Positions 46,643 through 55,459 of a stretch of 64,000 nucleotides of DNA are shown in pieces; position 1 is the first letter of the stretch, and every line of letters starts with the position of its first letter. This stretch comes from Clostridia bacterium (GTDB lineage: Bacteria > Acidobacteriota > Terriglobia > Terriglobales > Acidobacteriaceae): positions 177,256-241,255 of the forward strand of contig DATMYA010000085.1 in assembly GCA_035561135.1 (NCBI GenBank), read 5' to 3'. Position numbers and translations under genes: made by a program. The notes below the pieces were generated by a model. That model had not been told where the DNA came from. It saw only the letters and a list, made by a program, of their open reading frames with translations, and did not search any database.

Positions 46643-47175
46643 CGGCTGTTCCTTCCGGCTGCCTTCCCCGATGTCGCCAAACGTGAAGACTTCGCCAGGC
46701 TCTGCTTTTTTGCAGGCGGTGGCGTCCGCTTGCGTGCGGCAGGCTTTACGGAAGCGGAGGCGCGCTCGATCAGGCCGTCTGGCAAGTTAAGCTCGGCTCG
46801 CAGCCGCCGTTCTTTGCGCGCCATTTCACCATTGTCGGTCTCGTGGTCGTAACCGGCCAGGTGCAGAACCCCGTGCAGGATGAGTACTTTTAGCTCGGTT
46901 GTGATGCCGTGGCCAAGTTGCTTTCCGTTCTCTCGCGCAATATCGGCTGAGATTGCGATGTCGCCGGCGAATCTGTCCTCTTCCGACGGAAACGACAGCA
47001 CATCGGTCGGCTTGTCTTTATGCCGGAATTGGCGGTTCAGCTCGCGCAACTCAGAGTTGTGGGCGATGAGCACGTTGATGTAGCCGGACAACCGGGCCGC
47101 ACGCCGCGCGCGCGCCGCGAAGCGGGACAAAGCCGGCTGACTCACACCGGCGATAGGTTTGCGGAGGATAATCAA
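46639..47175 (-). CDS. ybeY: rRNA maturation endoribonuclease YbeY
   Basis: YbeY processes 16S rRNA 3' ends and joins ribosome quality control. The zinc motif HGVLHLAGYDH lies at residues 101-111 with His 101, 105 and 111. The core also has NRQFRHKDKPTDVLSFPSE. The 178-residue protein carries a basic Lys/Ala/Pro-rich tail of about 40 residues beyond the usual end, probably unstructured. The gene lies between phoH and corC. Confidence 0.95.
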   Translation of the reverse strand: MIILRKPIAGVSQPALSRFAARARRAARLSGYINVLIAHNSELRELNRQFRHKDKPTDVLSFPSEEDRFAGDIAISADIARENGKQLGHGITTELKVLILHGVLHLAGYDHETDNGEMARKERRLRAELNLPDGLIERASASVKPAARKRTPPPAKKQSLAKSSRLATSGKAAGRNSR

Positions 47176-47250
47176 GCGTCAAATGAAAAGGAGGGCAACA
47201 AGCACCAGCCATACTGGCCGGGCGTGGCCCTCCTCAGATGTTAACAGTTT

Positions 47251-48357
47251 CTAATCCTGTACGCGATTTTCAAAGACGCGAGCGGCATCGGCAATGGACA
47301 GGCCCGCCAGTTGACTGCCCTGACTCTCCGCCTTGCCGTTTCCGTTCGCCTTGCCGTTCCCATTGCTGCCGTTCTCCGGTTTCGCATCCAGTTGCAAGGA
47401 CAGTTGCTCTTCCGCACGTCTGGTGTGCTCGTCGTAGGCGCGCACGATCCGCTGCACCAGGTGGTGGCGGACCACGTCGCCTTCATCGAAATACTGGAAG
47501 GAAATGCCTTCCACGTTCTTCAGCACGTTGACGGCCTCAATGAGACCGCTACGGCCGGCGTTGGGCAGGTCTATCTGCGTGATGTCGCCGGTGATGACCG
47601 CCTTTGAGTTGAAGCCCAGGCGGGTAACGAACATCTTCATCTGCTCGGACGTCGTATTCTGCGCTTCGTCCAGAATCACGAATGCGTCGTTCAGCGTGCG
47701 TCCGCGCATGAAGGCAATCGGCGCAATCTCGATCACATTCTTTTCGAGATAGCGATCGATCTTTTCCGGCTCCACCATGTCGTAGAGCGCATCGTACAGC
47801 GGGCGCAGGTAGGGATCGACCTTCTCCTGGAGCGTGCCGGGCAGGAAGCCTAGCCTTTCGCCCGCTTCCACGGCGGGGCGTGCCAGAATGATCCGGTTCA
47901 CACGCTTGGACATCAGCGCCGAAATCGCCATCGCAACCGCCAGGTAGGTCTTGCCTGTACCGGCCGGGCCGATGCCGAACACCATATCGTTCTTCTCGAT
48001 TGCGTCCATGTAGCGGCGCTGGTTGATGCTCTTGGGCTGCACGACTCGTTTTCCAAACGAGCGCTGCTTACCGGCCTCGGCCAGGCTGCGCAATGTGGAC
48101 GTGGCGTCCGATGTCACAACGCGCAGCATCGAGTTGAGGTCACCGTTGTTAAAAGCGTGACCATTCCGTCGCAGGTGGTCGTAGTCCGAGAACACCTGCT
48201 CGGCGCGCGACACGTCACGCGGAGCTCCTTCAATCTCGACAGAGTCGGCCCTCAGGTCGATCCTGACGTTGAGTCCGTCTTCCATGAGGCGGAGGTTCTC
48301 ATCGCGCGTGCCAAAGAGCGTTTCGATGTTCGAACTGATATCGATGTTCTTTTTCAT
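47251..48357 (-). CDS. phoH: PhoH-like ATPase
   Basis: PhoH family proteins are RNA-linked ATPases found beside ybeY in many bacteria. The 368-residue protein has a small N-terminal domain with the DGLNVRIDLRADSVEIEG KH-like strand, Walker A GIGPAGTGKTYLAVAMA, PAVEAGERLGFLPGTLQEKVDPY, and FVILDEAQNTTSEQMKMFVTRLG. The C-terminal ~40 residues (GNGKANGNGKAE) are low complexity. It starts the phoH-ybeY-corC-era unit. The ribosome binding site is weak. Confidence 0.95.
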   Translation of the reverse strand: MKKNIDISSNIETLFGTRDENLRLMEDGLNVRIDLRADSVEIEGAPRDVSRAEQVFSDYDHLRRNGHAFNNGDLNSMLRVVTSDATSTLRSLAEAGKQRSFGKRVVQPKSINQRRYMDAIEKNDMVFGIGPAGTGKTYLAVAMAISALMSKRVNRIILARPAVEAGERLGFLPGTLQEKVDPYLRPLYDALYDMVEPEKIDRYLEKNVIEIAPIAFMRGRTLNDAFVILDEAQNTTSEQMKMFVTRLGFNSKAVITGDITQIDLPNAGRSGLIEAVNVLKNVEGISFQYFDEGDVVRHHLVQRIVRAYDEHTRRAEEQLSLQLDAKPENGSNGNGKANGNGKAESQGSQLAGLSIADAARVFENRVQD

Positions 48358-48866
48358 TGAGTGTCCGGCGTCATCCCCTGGCGCAAGTGTGCGTTCGCCG
48401 GTGGAAGCGGCTGGCCGCTGCCATCGACGAAAACTGGTTTGTTGTTGATTGTTGTGGAATCCCGGCAGGCGGGTGCTGCTGGGGAACTGGAGGTGCGGGA
48501 GTGTGGCATCTTGGATTGCTCACACCATCGCACAACACCACATCAGTATGCTCGCGGACGGTTTGGCGGGTCGGAGCAATCCCCATCTGGGCGGGATAGT
48601 AGCCTGACCGCTGCTGGCAGTCAATAGAAGACAAGTCCCGTACAGCGTTTAAATTCGTGATGACCCTCTGTCGTGAAACAGCCCTATGGAAAATAGTCCA
48701 CTCCTGATTCCTTAGATGGCCGAACAGGGAAAAACGCTCCGCAGAATTGCTTCCTGCTTTGCCCTGATAAACTGCTCAAGGCCAATTTTATGTCCGGCGG
48801 CTTCTCTCGCGGAGCTTGCCGCGGGCACGTGCGCGCCACTCCCCAAGGCGAAGGTAGCCACGGGCG
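48358..48866. other. Intergenic region between phoH and rpsT
   Basis: This stretch separates the divergent phoH and rpsT transcription units and should carry the phoH promoter. Overlapping short frames on both strands encode Pro/Cys/Arg-rich peptides without ribosome binding sites, which I regard as noncoding. I see no tRNA, repeat or terminator in it. Confidence 0.45.
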
Positions 48867-48896
48867 TTGTCAAGGGGTACCGAGTTCCCGTACAAT
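48867..48896 (+). promoter_or_regulatory. Promoter of rpsT
   Basis: TTGTCA (48867-48872), an 18-base spacer and TACAAT (48891-48896), one to two mismatches from the sigma-70 consensus, lie about 80 bases upstream of the rpsT ATG. Confidence 0.65.
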
Positions 48897-48976
48897 ACTA
48901 TTTCGGCTGCGTTAGCCCGCCCGGAGTACTCCACCGTGGGCCTCGCCGGAAGAATTCACGAGGATAACTGGACAGT

Positions 48977-49246
48977 ATGGCGAATCATGTTTCGGCGCTG
49001 AAGCGCGTCCGTCAAACCGAATCGAAGACCGCAGTCAACCGCACCAACAAGTCGCGCCTGCGCAGCGCTCTGCGAGACCTGCGTGAGGCAATGTCAACCA
49101 CCGACAAGGCTGCCGCTGAGCAGAGTTTCCGAGAGACCGTGTCGGCCATCGACAAGTCGGTACAGAAAGGCGTTCTGCACAAGAACACCGCCTCGCGCTA
49201 CAAGTCCCGCCTGGCTGCCCGCGTTAAGGCACTCGCGACGAAGTAG
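48977..49246 (+). CDS. rpsT: 30S ribosomal protein S20
   Basis: S20 binds 16S rRNA early in 30S assembly. The 89-residue, Lys/Arg-rich helical protein begins [15 protein letters not shown] and contains [18 protein letters not shown] and the C-terminal [22 protein letters not shown], all typical of S20. GAGGA lies before the ATG. It has its own promoter and a hairpin terminator, so it is monocistronic. Confidence 0.97.
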   Translation: MANHVSALKRVRQTESKTAVNRTNKSRLRSALRDLREAMSTTDKAAAEQSFRETVSAIDKSVQKGVLHKNTASRYKSRLAARVKALATK

Positions 49247-49273
49247 CTGTACCCGTTTATAGAGTTGTGAATG

Positions 49274-49303
49274 AAGCGGCTGGCCGCAAGGCTGCCGCTT
49301 TGT
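49274..49303 (+). terminator. Hairpin terminator after rpsT
   Basis: AAGCGGC (49274-49280) pairs with GCCGCTT (49294-49300); an inner GCC-GCAA-GGC forms a GNRA-type tetraloop. TGT follows, so the T run is weak. Confidence 0.65.
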
Positions 49304-49501
49304 CGTGTTGCGCGATACGGTTTCGCTCGGCCATGCTCCGGCCGGCCCCGTTGTCCCCCCGCTGAGATCACACAGCCTCCGGTTTGGATCTCGCTTTCCC
49401 GCATTCCTCAGTAGCGTTGGGCATCCTTCAATCCAATGCCGGAATCAAGATCGAGACACTGGTGAGTAGTCCCGCCATCCGAGTCAACCCGGAGGTGTCC
49501 G

Positions 49502-50539
49502 ATGCTTCGCCCACGCTGTATCCCGCCTGTCATTGCGTCGCTGATGGTTGTTTTGCTGATTGTCTTCGGCCCGGTTTGTCCAACGTCTCTTCTGGCGCAA
49601 CGCTCTCGCAACGGAACCGGTGCCGTGATACCGAGGACAATGGACAGCCTGGCGGAACTGGACATTCAGATCACATATCCAGATTCGCGCCACGCCGAAT
49701 TGCAACTCATGATTGAACTGATTGCTTCTGGCGGCGCCGTAGCATCGCGTACATACACCAACACTGACGGGCGTGTCTCATTCAGAGTCCCTCCCGGCTC
49801 CTATCGCGTGCGCATCACCGGATTGTCAGTCGAAGATACAACGTCCGATTCGTTCGAGATTCAGGCGGGCGAGATGATGCATCACGAGAACGTCCCTGTT
49901 CAGCCGAAGCCTGCGACCGAGGGGACGGGCACTCCCAGCGGCGTTGTCAATGCATCGGAACTCGGCATTCCCGGTAAAGCCGCAAAGGAGTACGAGCGAG
50001 GAATGGAAGCTCTTCAACACGGAGACTCTAAAAAGGCGGAAGATCACTTTCACAAAGCTATCGAACACTACCCGGATTACGACTGGGCCTACAACAGCCT
50101 TGGCGTGGCACGCATGAAGCACGGGGACAAAGAGGGCGCTCGCGAGGCATTCGAAAAGGCGATCGCCATCAACGGCCATAACGCGAACGCTCAGCGCAAT
50201 ATGGCGCGTTTCCTCATTGGCGAAAAGAAATTTGCAGAAGCCGAGGAGATGGCAAAGAAGTCCCTGCTCAACGAGCCACAAGACGCGGATGGACTCGTGC
50301 TGCTAAGCCTGGCACAACTAAGCCAAGGGAAATATGACGATGCGCTCGCCTCCGCTCGTCGCGTCCACACCGGCAAAAAGCACCAGTTCGCCTTCGTCCA
50401 CCTGATCGCCGCGCGTGCATGCGAAGCCAAGCAGCTAAACCAGGAGGCGATCGCAGAGTACCGTGCCTACCTGGAGGAATCGCCCGGAACGCCAGCGGCG
50501 CAAATCGCAAAAGACGGGCTGGCGAGAATGCAGAAGTAA
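49502..50539 (+). CDS. Secreted TPR protein with carboxypeptidase-like N-terminal domain
   Basis: ATG at 49502 has GGAGGT five bases upstream. The 345-residue protein has a signal peptide (IASLMVVLLIVFGPVCPTSLLAQ), a beta-sandwich of the carboxypeptidase-regulatory type (about 50-125; GRVSFRVPPGSYRVRITG) and at least four TPR units from about 155 (AAKEYERGMEALQHGDSKKAEDHF onward). The combination is common in Acidobacteria, where such proteins are exported scaffolds of unknown role. It is convergent with holA, with only seven bases between stops. Confidence 0.8.
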   Translation: MLRPRCIPPVIASLMVVLLIVFGPVCPTSLLAQRSRNGTGAVIPRTMDSLAELDIQITYPDSRHAELQLMIELIASGGAVASRTYTNTDGRVSFRVPPGSYRVRITGLSVEDTTSDSFEIQAGEMMHHENVPVQPKPATEGTGTPSGVVNASELGIPGKAAKEYERGMEALQHGDSKKAEDHFHKAIEHYPDYDWAYNSLGVARMKHGDKEGAREAFEKAIAINGHNANAQRNMARFLIGEKKFAEAEEMAKKSLLNEPQDADGLVLLSLAQLSQGKYDDALASARRVHTGKKHQFAFVHLIAARACEAKQLNQEAIAEYRAYLEESPGTPAAQIAKDGLARMQK

Positions 50540-50546
50540 CTTTGAC

Positions 50547-51671
50547 TTATACCGGCAATTCTTCCTGCTGCCACCCAGCTTCCATTTGCTTGGGTTCGGA
50601 GCAGAGATCCAGAACCAAGTTTTCCAGGACCATGCGCTTGCTCGTTGGGTTCGACCGCAGCGCGAGGTCTGCCTTGGCGATCAACCGAATCGCGCGCGTC
50701 AGTTCCCTGCGCGACTTGTAGCGGCGTGCCTGGCGAATAATATCCTCCGCAGCGAATGGCGGCACCCGGAAGCCCTGCCACAACGCAGCCCACAACGACC
50801 GCGAGTCACGCACGTTGCGTTCGCTGATGACCAGCATCTGGCGAAAGGTTTTGGCTAGCATGTAAAGGTGGCCGATCGCAGCCTCGTCACCATCGCCGGT
50901 CGTGATGATGGCATCCAGGACTTCGAGCGCTTTTGCCCGGTCTTTCGCGCTGATTGCATCGGTCAACTCATATAGCGTGCGTTGTTTTGCGGCAAGCACC
51001 ATGGTTTCGACGTCGCCCAGCGTGATCCTCTTCTTCTCGCCGACGTAGAGAATGAGTTTCTCGAGTTCGCCGGAGAGCATCATCATGTCACCGCCGAGCG
51101 CGTCCACCATCTCGCGCGCGGCGTCCTGGTCCACCTTCACGCCTTCTTTAGCCGCATTGTCGATAACCCAACGCACTGCCTCGCTCTCTTCCACTCGCGC
51201 CAGTTCGATGACGGTGCAGTGCTCGCCCAGCGTCTCGCGTATGCGCTCGTAGCGCTCCTTGTCCTGCATCTCCATGCGACGGACGTCGGCGGTGATACTA
51301 ACGTGGTCGGCGACAAAGACGATTAGCGCATCGGGATTCGGGTCTTTGAAGTAGCTCTCGATGGCGGCGAATTCGTCATCGTGCTTGCCGCGCCCATACA
51401 GCGCCTTCACGCCGCGCACGAAAAACACCTGGAACGGAGCCATGAGCGAGGGTGTCCGGGCGCGATCGAGCACTTCGCGAACATTCATATGGTCCAGGTC
51501 GAATTCGTAGAAGCTGAAGTCCCTCATGCCGGCGGGTACGAGGTGTTGCAGGATGGCTTCGCGGCAGCGGCGGCGGAAGAATGCCTCATCGCCGATGAAT
51601 ACGTAGCCCGGCTTCAACTTGCGTGTCTCCACGTCAGTGACGAAGCGGTCGGTTGCAGCGAAACTACGCAC
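50547..51671 (-). CDS. holA: DNA polymerase III subunit delta
   Basis: HolA opens the beta clamp in the clamp loader. The 374-residue protein has the usual N-terminal RecA-like part (KPGYVFIGDEAFFRRRC), the LMAPFQVFFVRGV region, EAVRWVIDNAAKEGVKVDQDAAREMVDALGGDM, and the helical collar domain with DAISAKDRAKALEVLDAII. It lies directly after lptE (two-base gap), an arrangement found widely (lptE-holA). Confidence 0.9.
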   Translation of the reverse strand: MRSFAATDRFVTDVETRKLKPGYVFIGDEAFFRRRCREAILQHLVPAGMRDFSFYEFDLDHMNVREVLDRARTPSLMAPFQVFFVRGVKALYGRGKHDDEFAAIESYFKDPNPDALIVFVADHVSITADVRRMEMQDKERYERIRETLGEHCTVIELARVEESEAVRWVIDNAAKEGVKVDQDAAREMVDALGGDMMMLSGELEKLILYVGEKKRITLGDVETMVLAAKQRTLYELTDAISAKDRAKALEVLDAIITTGDGDEAAIGHLYMLAKTFRQMLVISERNVRDSRSLWAALWQGFRVPPFAAEDIIRQARRYKSRRELTRAIRLIAKADLALRSNPTSKRMVLENLVLDLCSEPKQMEAGWQQEELPV

Positions 51672-51673
51672 GC

Positions 51674-52198
51674 TTAAAAAGCCTCCAGAACGTTACTCAC
51701 CAGCGTGCGGGCGAAGTCCCGCGACAGGCGATCGATTGCCGGACTTTCCTCTTCGAAAAAGCTCGAAAGTTCGCGTGAGACCTGGTACTGCTCGCGGAAC
51801 GTGTAGTTCTGGTTTTCGTAGATGATCTGCCCATCGCGTCCGGTCAGCGACACGCGCATAGTAACCGTAACCAGCGCGGTGGAGGCGCGCCCGGTGTGCG
51901 AGTCATAGGTCAACGGCGCCAGTTGCGTCGATAGCACCGTGCCGCGCAGGACGGCGTCGGCATCGTTCCCGGCTTCGTTCAGAATCCGGTAATTCGTGCG
52001 CGTGTTGAACTCGCGCACCACTGCCGAGGTAAGCATCGTCTCGATGCGGTAAGTCTGCGTCTGATTCACAAAAGCGGGAATGGCAATGGTGTGCAGCGAC
52101 GCCGGCAAGCGCCCTGCATTGGCGGCCGTGTGATATCCGCACCCGGCGAGGGCGAGCACGCTGGCGACCAGCGCCAGCCATTGCATACGACGCAGCAT
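51674..52198 (-). CDS. lptE: LPS-assembly lipoprotein LptE
   Basis: LptE plugs LptD in the outer membrane and helps deliver LPS. The 174-residue protein starts with a lipoprotein signal peptide and lipobox LALAGC, followed by GYHTAANAGRLPASLHTIAIPAF and the beta strands with VVREFNTRTNYRI, as in the family. ATG at 52198 follows the Asd-like gene stop by four bases; the frame is open further upstream but only inside that gene. Identification rests on the lipobox, the GYH motif and the holA neighbour. Confidence 0.85.
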   Translation of the reverse strand: MLRRMQWLALVASVLALAGCGYHTAANAGRLPASLHTIAIPAFVNQTQTYRIETMLTSAVVREFNTRTNYRILNEAGNDADAVLRGTVLSTQLAPLTYDSHTGRASTALVTVTMRVSLTGRDGQIIYENQNYTFREQYQVSRELSSFFEEESPAIDRLSRDFARTLVSNVLEAF

Positions 52199-52202
52199 TC
52201 GC

Positions 52203-53267
52203 TTACTGTACCTTCCCTCGCGGCCTGGTTGCCGCCATGGATTCCGCGCACTCAACGGCCATGTTCGCCGTAATGCGCAGGTTGTCGGAAGCTGCCCAGA
52301 TCCAGAAACCGTTCTCGCGCTGCGTATCGCGGCGCACGAGCACCTGCACCTGTTCCTGCCCTGCGACGTTCACATTCGTGGGCGTATCCTCGAAGGTGCG
52401 GGCAATCTCCACATGGTCGCCCATGATTGCCGTTTCCATCTCTTGCAGAGACGCCGGGGACTGCAACTCTATGTATATGGAGAAAGTGTGCGCGTGAAAG
52501 ACCGGCGCCTGCAGCAGCATCAGCGAAGGCGCTTTTGCCACGTCGCCGCACATCTTCTCGAAGTGGCGGCGAATGCGCTCTTCCACCTGGTTGAGCGACG
52601 GGCGAGACTCCTGACCATAGCCCGGCACCATATTGAAAGCGATTTGCGTGCCAAAGACATTCGTCGGCATCTGCTGGAATGAAAGCAGGTTCACGGTCTG
52701 ATCATGGAGTTCATCCATGCCGCCCTTGCCGCGCTCAGAGGCAGGCTCAAGGATGGTGGCCGAGGCATGTTCTATGTGCCGCAATTTCTCGATTCGCGTT
52801 GTCAGGAGCGCGAGCACAACGGCCGCCGGGTGCGCAACTACGACAGGTGCAGTCACCAGTTCAACCGGATGCGGCTTACCGAGCTCGTCTTCAATCCATG
52901 GTGCGCGGAGAATCACGCCGGGCTCATTCTCCAGCGCGTACGAGAGATCTATGATCTCGCTGCCCCGTTCACGAGCCTCCCGCCAGGTCCGCGCCGTGAA
53001 CTCTTCATCGGAAGCGAAGAACGTGAAATCCACGTTTTCCAGGTGCTCGGGAAGAACGCTTTGAATGAAGGTTGGCTCGTCGCCGACATTCTCGAGAGTG
53101 CCAAGTGCGTCCTCATCGTCGAGCAGCTTTACTTCGTTCGAAGGAAAATTGCGCTCGCTGAGCACATCCTTCAGCTCTTTACCCTTCAACGTAGCGGCGC
53201 CAACGACAGCCACACGGAAGAGGCCACCCCAACCTATTGCTTCACCGGATTTCTTCGAACGTTTCAT
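52203..53267 (-). CDS. Aspartate-semialdehyde dehydrogenase homologue lacking the catalytic Cys
   Basis: The 354-residue protein has the Asd fold: a dinucleotide site VAVVGAATLKGKEL, FFASDEEFTARTWREA and the dimerisation-domain segment KGGMDELHDQTVNLL. The catalytic NPNCST motif is replaced by AHPAAV (residues 145-150), and the substrate Arg region reads LQAPVFHAH. It is therefore unlikely to make aspartate semialdehyde and resembles the USG-1 type of inactive Asd paralogue. Its start overlaps the pssA stop as ATGA, so it is translated with the phospholipid genes; a structural or regulatory role is possible. Confidence 0.82.
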   Translation of the reverse strand: MKRSKKSGEAIGWGGLFRVAVVGAATLKGKELKDVLSERNFPSNEVKLLDDEDALGTLENVGDEPTFIQSVLPEHLENVDFTFFASDEEFTARTWREARERGSEIIDLSYALENEPGVILRAPWIEDELGKPHPVELVTAPVVVAHPAAVVLALLTTRIEKLRHIEHASATILEPASERGKGGMDELHDQTVNLLSFQQMPTNVFGTQIAFNMVPGYGQESRPSLNQVEERIRRHFEKMCGDVAKAPSLMLLQAPVFHAHTFSIYIELQSPASLQEMETAIMGDHVEIARTFEDTPTNVNVAGQEQVQVLVRRDTQRENGFWIWAASDNLRITANMAVECAESMAATRPRGKVQ

Positions 53268-54127
53268 GAAAGAGGAGCCTCTTGTGGTGCTGCCCCCGCT
53301 GCCGGACGCTTTCGAATTACATAGAACAAGCGCGCCAGCACACCGGAAAGCATGTAAGCCAATGCCATAAAGAAGAGCATGTAGCGCGAGTAGAACCAGA
53401 TTGCGGCGATCACGATGCCGATGAGCAGGATGAGCCGGAACGGATGACGGCTCCGGAAATCAATGCTCTTGGCGCTCCAGAAGCGCCATGTGCTCACCAT
53501 CAGAAAAGCAAGCGACAAAACAAAGGCCAGCCATATCGCCGAAAGCCACCACGACGATATCGGCGTACCGGAGGCGAAATGAATTACGGCGGCAATACAT
53601 CCCGCACCACCCGGTATCGGCATGCCGACAAAGTACTTGCGGCCGGGCCGTCCGGGATTCGAGGGTTGCGGGTTCAGTTGGATATTGAAGCGGGCCAGGC
53701 GACTCGCTCCTGCCGCCAGGAAGATAAATACGGTGATCGCGCCGAACTGGATCAGTTTCCCCCGCAGCTCGCCACCGAGGTCGGGCGGTAGCATACGGAA
53801 TCCCCACATCCAGGCCAGCACAGCCGGAGCAACGCCGAAGGTTACAACATCTGCAAGCGAATCAAGCTCTTTACCGAAGTCACTGGTCGTATTCGTCAGC
53901 CGGGCGATGGTTCCGTCCATTCCATCGAAAAAAACCGCAAAGCCGATGGCGATAGCAGCCAGGTCGAAATGCCATGGCTCAGACGCGGTACCCTGCATCG
54001 CTTGCAGAATCGCATAGAATCCAGCGGCCAGGTTCGCAGTGGTAAACAATGACGGCAGCAAATACATGCCTTTGCGCATCCGTCGCCTGTTGGCGACATC
54101 AGAGGCTCGCCGCAGGTGCAGGTTCAT
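53264..54127 (-). CDS. pssA: CDP-diacylglycerol-serine O-phosphatidyltransferase
   Basis: PssA makes phosphatidylserine from CDP-diacylglycerol and serine in the inner membrane. The 287-residue protein has about eight membrane helices and the CDP-alcohol phosphotransferase motif [20 protein letters not shown] followed by LDSLAD. It overlaps the psd gene (ATGA) upstream and the Asd-like gene downstream, so psd-pssA-asd-lptE-holA are one operon. CDP-diacylglycerol comes from CdsA, encoded at 14.8 kb. Confidence 0.95.
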   Translation of the reverse strand: MNLHLRRASDVANRRRMRKGMYLLPSLFTTANLAAGFYAILQAMQGTASEPWHFDLAAIAIGFAVFFDGMDGTIARLTNTTSDFGKELDSLADVVTFGVAPAVLAWMWGFRMLPPDLGGELRGKLIQFGAITVFIFLAAGASRLARFNIQLNPQPSNPGRPGRKYFVGMPIPGGAGCIAAVIHFASGTPISSWWLSAIWLAFVLSLAFLMVSTWRFWSAKSIDFRSRHPFRLILLIGIVIAAIWFYSRYMLFFMALAYMLSGVLARLFYVIRKRPAAGAAPQEAPLS

Positions 54128-54795
54128 CGTGCCCTCTCCGTCTTCGCTCCCGCACTGGCCGGCGTAGTTTTTTGCGGAACGGGTAAAGTAGCCAGCAGAG
54201 TCGCTCCGCCCTTGACCTTGTCCCCCAACCTTACCGCCACGATCGCATCCGCCGAAAAGATTACGTCAACACGGGAGCCGAACTTGATCAGACCAACGCG
54301 TTCTCCGCGCTGCACCAGGTCGCCAGCTTTCTTGGTGAACACGATGCGCCGTGCCAGCAAACCTGCGATCTGCTTGAAGGTGACCGACTGGCCATCTTCG
54401 CCAAGAATCGTGCAAATGTTCTGCTCGTTCATCTCGGCGGAAACCGCGCCCATCGCATTGCGGAACTGGCCCTTGCGATACTCTACGTCTGTGATCTCGC
54501 CCGCAATGGGAGCGCGGTTCACGTGCACGTTGAATACGTTTAGAAAGATGCTGATGCGCGTGCGCGGCTTATCTGCAACGCGCACCACGGATATGTCCGT
54601 CACCTTGCCGTCGCCCGGGGAAACGATGCCGCCGGGAACAACCGGAATCGTGCGATTGGGATCGCGAAAAAATTGGAGAAAGAAGGCAGCAAGCAGCAGG
54701 GGAATGACCGTCAGCCACAGAAATCCCGTTAGCCAGAACACCATGAAGGCTGCAGCAATACAACCGAGTCCGTAATAGATGCCGTCTCTAACCAT
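54124..54795 (-). CDS. psd: Phosphatidylserine decarboxylase
   Basis: Psd turns phosphatidylserine into phosphatidylethanolamine; a pyruvoyl group forms by self-cleavage at Gly-Ser. The 223-residue protein has two N-terminal membrane spans, [33 protein letters not shown] and the cleavage motif KFGSRVDV. I use the ATG at 54795 because a TATAAT box lies just upstream of it; the longer frame would begin before that box. The C-terminal tail is Ala/Lys-rich. Confidence 0.94.
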   Translation of the reverse strand: MVRDGIYYGLGCIAAAFMVFWLTGFLWLTVIPLLLAAFFLQFFRDPNRTIPVVPGGIVSPGDGKVTDISVVRVADKPRTRISIFLNVFNVHVNRAPIAGEITDVEYRKGQFRNAMGAVSAEMNEQNICTILGEDGQSVTFKQIAGLLARRIVFTKKAGDLVQRGERVGLIKFGSRVDVIFSADAIVAVRLGDKVKGGATLLATLPVPQKTTPASAGAKTERAR

Positions 54796-54807
54796 GAGGA
54801 TTAGCAG

Positions 54808-54813
54808 ATTATA
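54808..54813 (-). promoter_or_regulatory. Candidate -10 box for the psd operon
   Basis: A perfect TATAAT on the minus strand lies 12 bases before the ATG at 54795, implying a very short leader. No good -35 box is seen. Confidence 0.35.
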
Positions 54814-55037
54814 GCGGAGACGCACCGCCATTTCGGATTACGCACCCATCGGTGGGGCTCGCAAAATTGCGCGGCAGTAATAACAGAGTTGGAGGGTAGT
54901 AACGTAACATTAGACGGTAGTGGTTGAGGGAATGGACTCAGAGTGGCCATCGATTTGCAGCCGGTTCCTGTTTCGACAGCCTGATTGAACATGCCCATCA
55001 CTCCGTTTTACCTCTCGGATCGACCGCTTTTAGGCTC

Positions 55038-55445
55038 TCACAGCACGTTACGAATGCAGCACTCTGGGTGTATCTTCTTCGCCTTCTCCGACAGATCCAG
55101 GATGGTGTCATTCTGTTCGTCGAACCCGAGTTTAGAGTGCTTTTTTAGCGCATCCACATGAGACTGTTTCATCTTCTTGGCAGGATGGGCTTTTGCATCC
55201 TTAATCTTGGTCATGCCCTCGTGCGTTGGGTGAGGAAGGATGGCGACATCCGGGTGACCGTGCCACTTGTCTTCAGCACCTTCTGAGGCGAACGCGATCG
55301 AGACCAGAATCATCTGGTCCTCCTGCTCGTGTCCGTGCCGCTTATCCTCGAATTCAAGGTCTATAAAGTGCGAGCCGATCGTCGGGTGAAAGGTCTCCGC
55401 GTGCTCGAGCCAGACCTTCTTCGACACCACGTACATTCTTCTCAT
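55038..55445 (-). CDS. Hypothetical protein at the end of the tail module
   Basis: The 135-residue product is rich in His, Lys, Glu and Asp (HFIDLEFEDKRHGHEQEDQM, EDKWHGHPDVAILPHPTHEGM) and has no signal peptide or membrane segment. A pair of Cys near the end (HPECCIRNVL) stands out. ATG at 55445 has AAGGAG about ten bases upstream; another ATG three codons later is possible. It follows the tail protein by 15 bp on the same strand, so it probably belongs to the phage. I do not recognise its family. Confidence 0.55.
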   Translation of the reverse strand: MRRMYVVSKKVWLEHAETFHPTIGSHFIDLEFEDKRHGHEQEDQMILVSIAFASEGAEDKWHGHPDVAILPHPTHEGMTKIKDAKAHPAKKMKQSHVDALKKHSKLGFDEQNDTILDLSEKAKKIHPECCIRNVL

Positions 55446-55459
55446 GGCCGCGCTGCTCC

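Noticed and set aside
48716..48967. 83-residue frame upstream of rpsT
   Set aside because: It spans the rpsT promoter, lacks a ribosome binding site and has an unlikely Pro/Cys-rich product.
54832..55037. tRNA or attachment site at the prophage border
   Set aside because: I found no cloverleaf or TpsiC-like GGTTCRAATCC sequence and no repeat that I could match elsewhere in the window.
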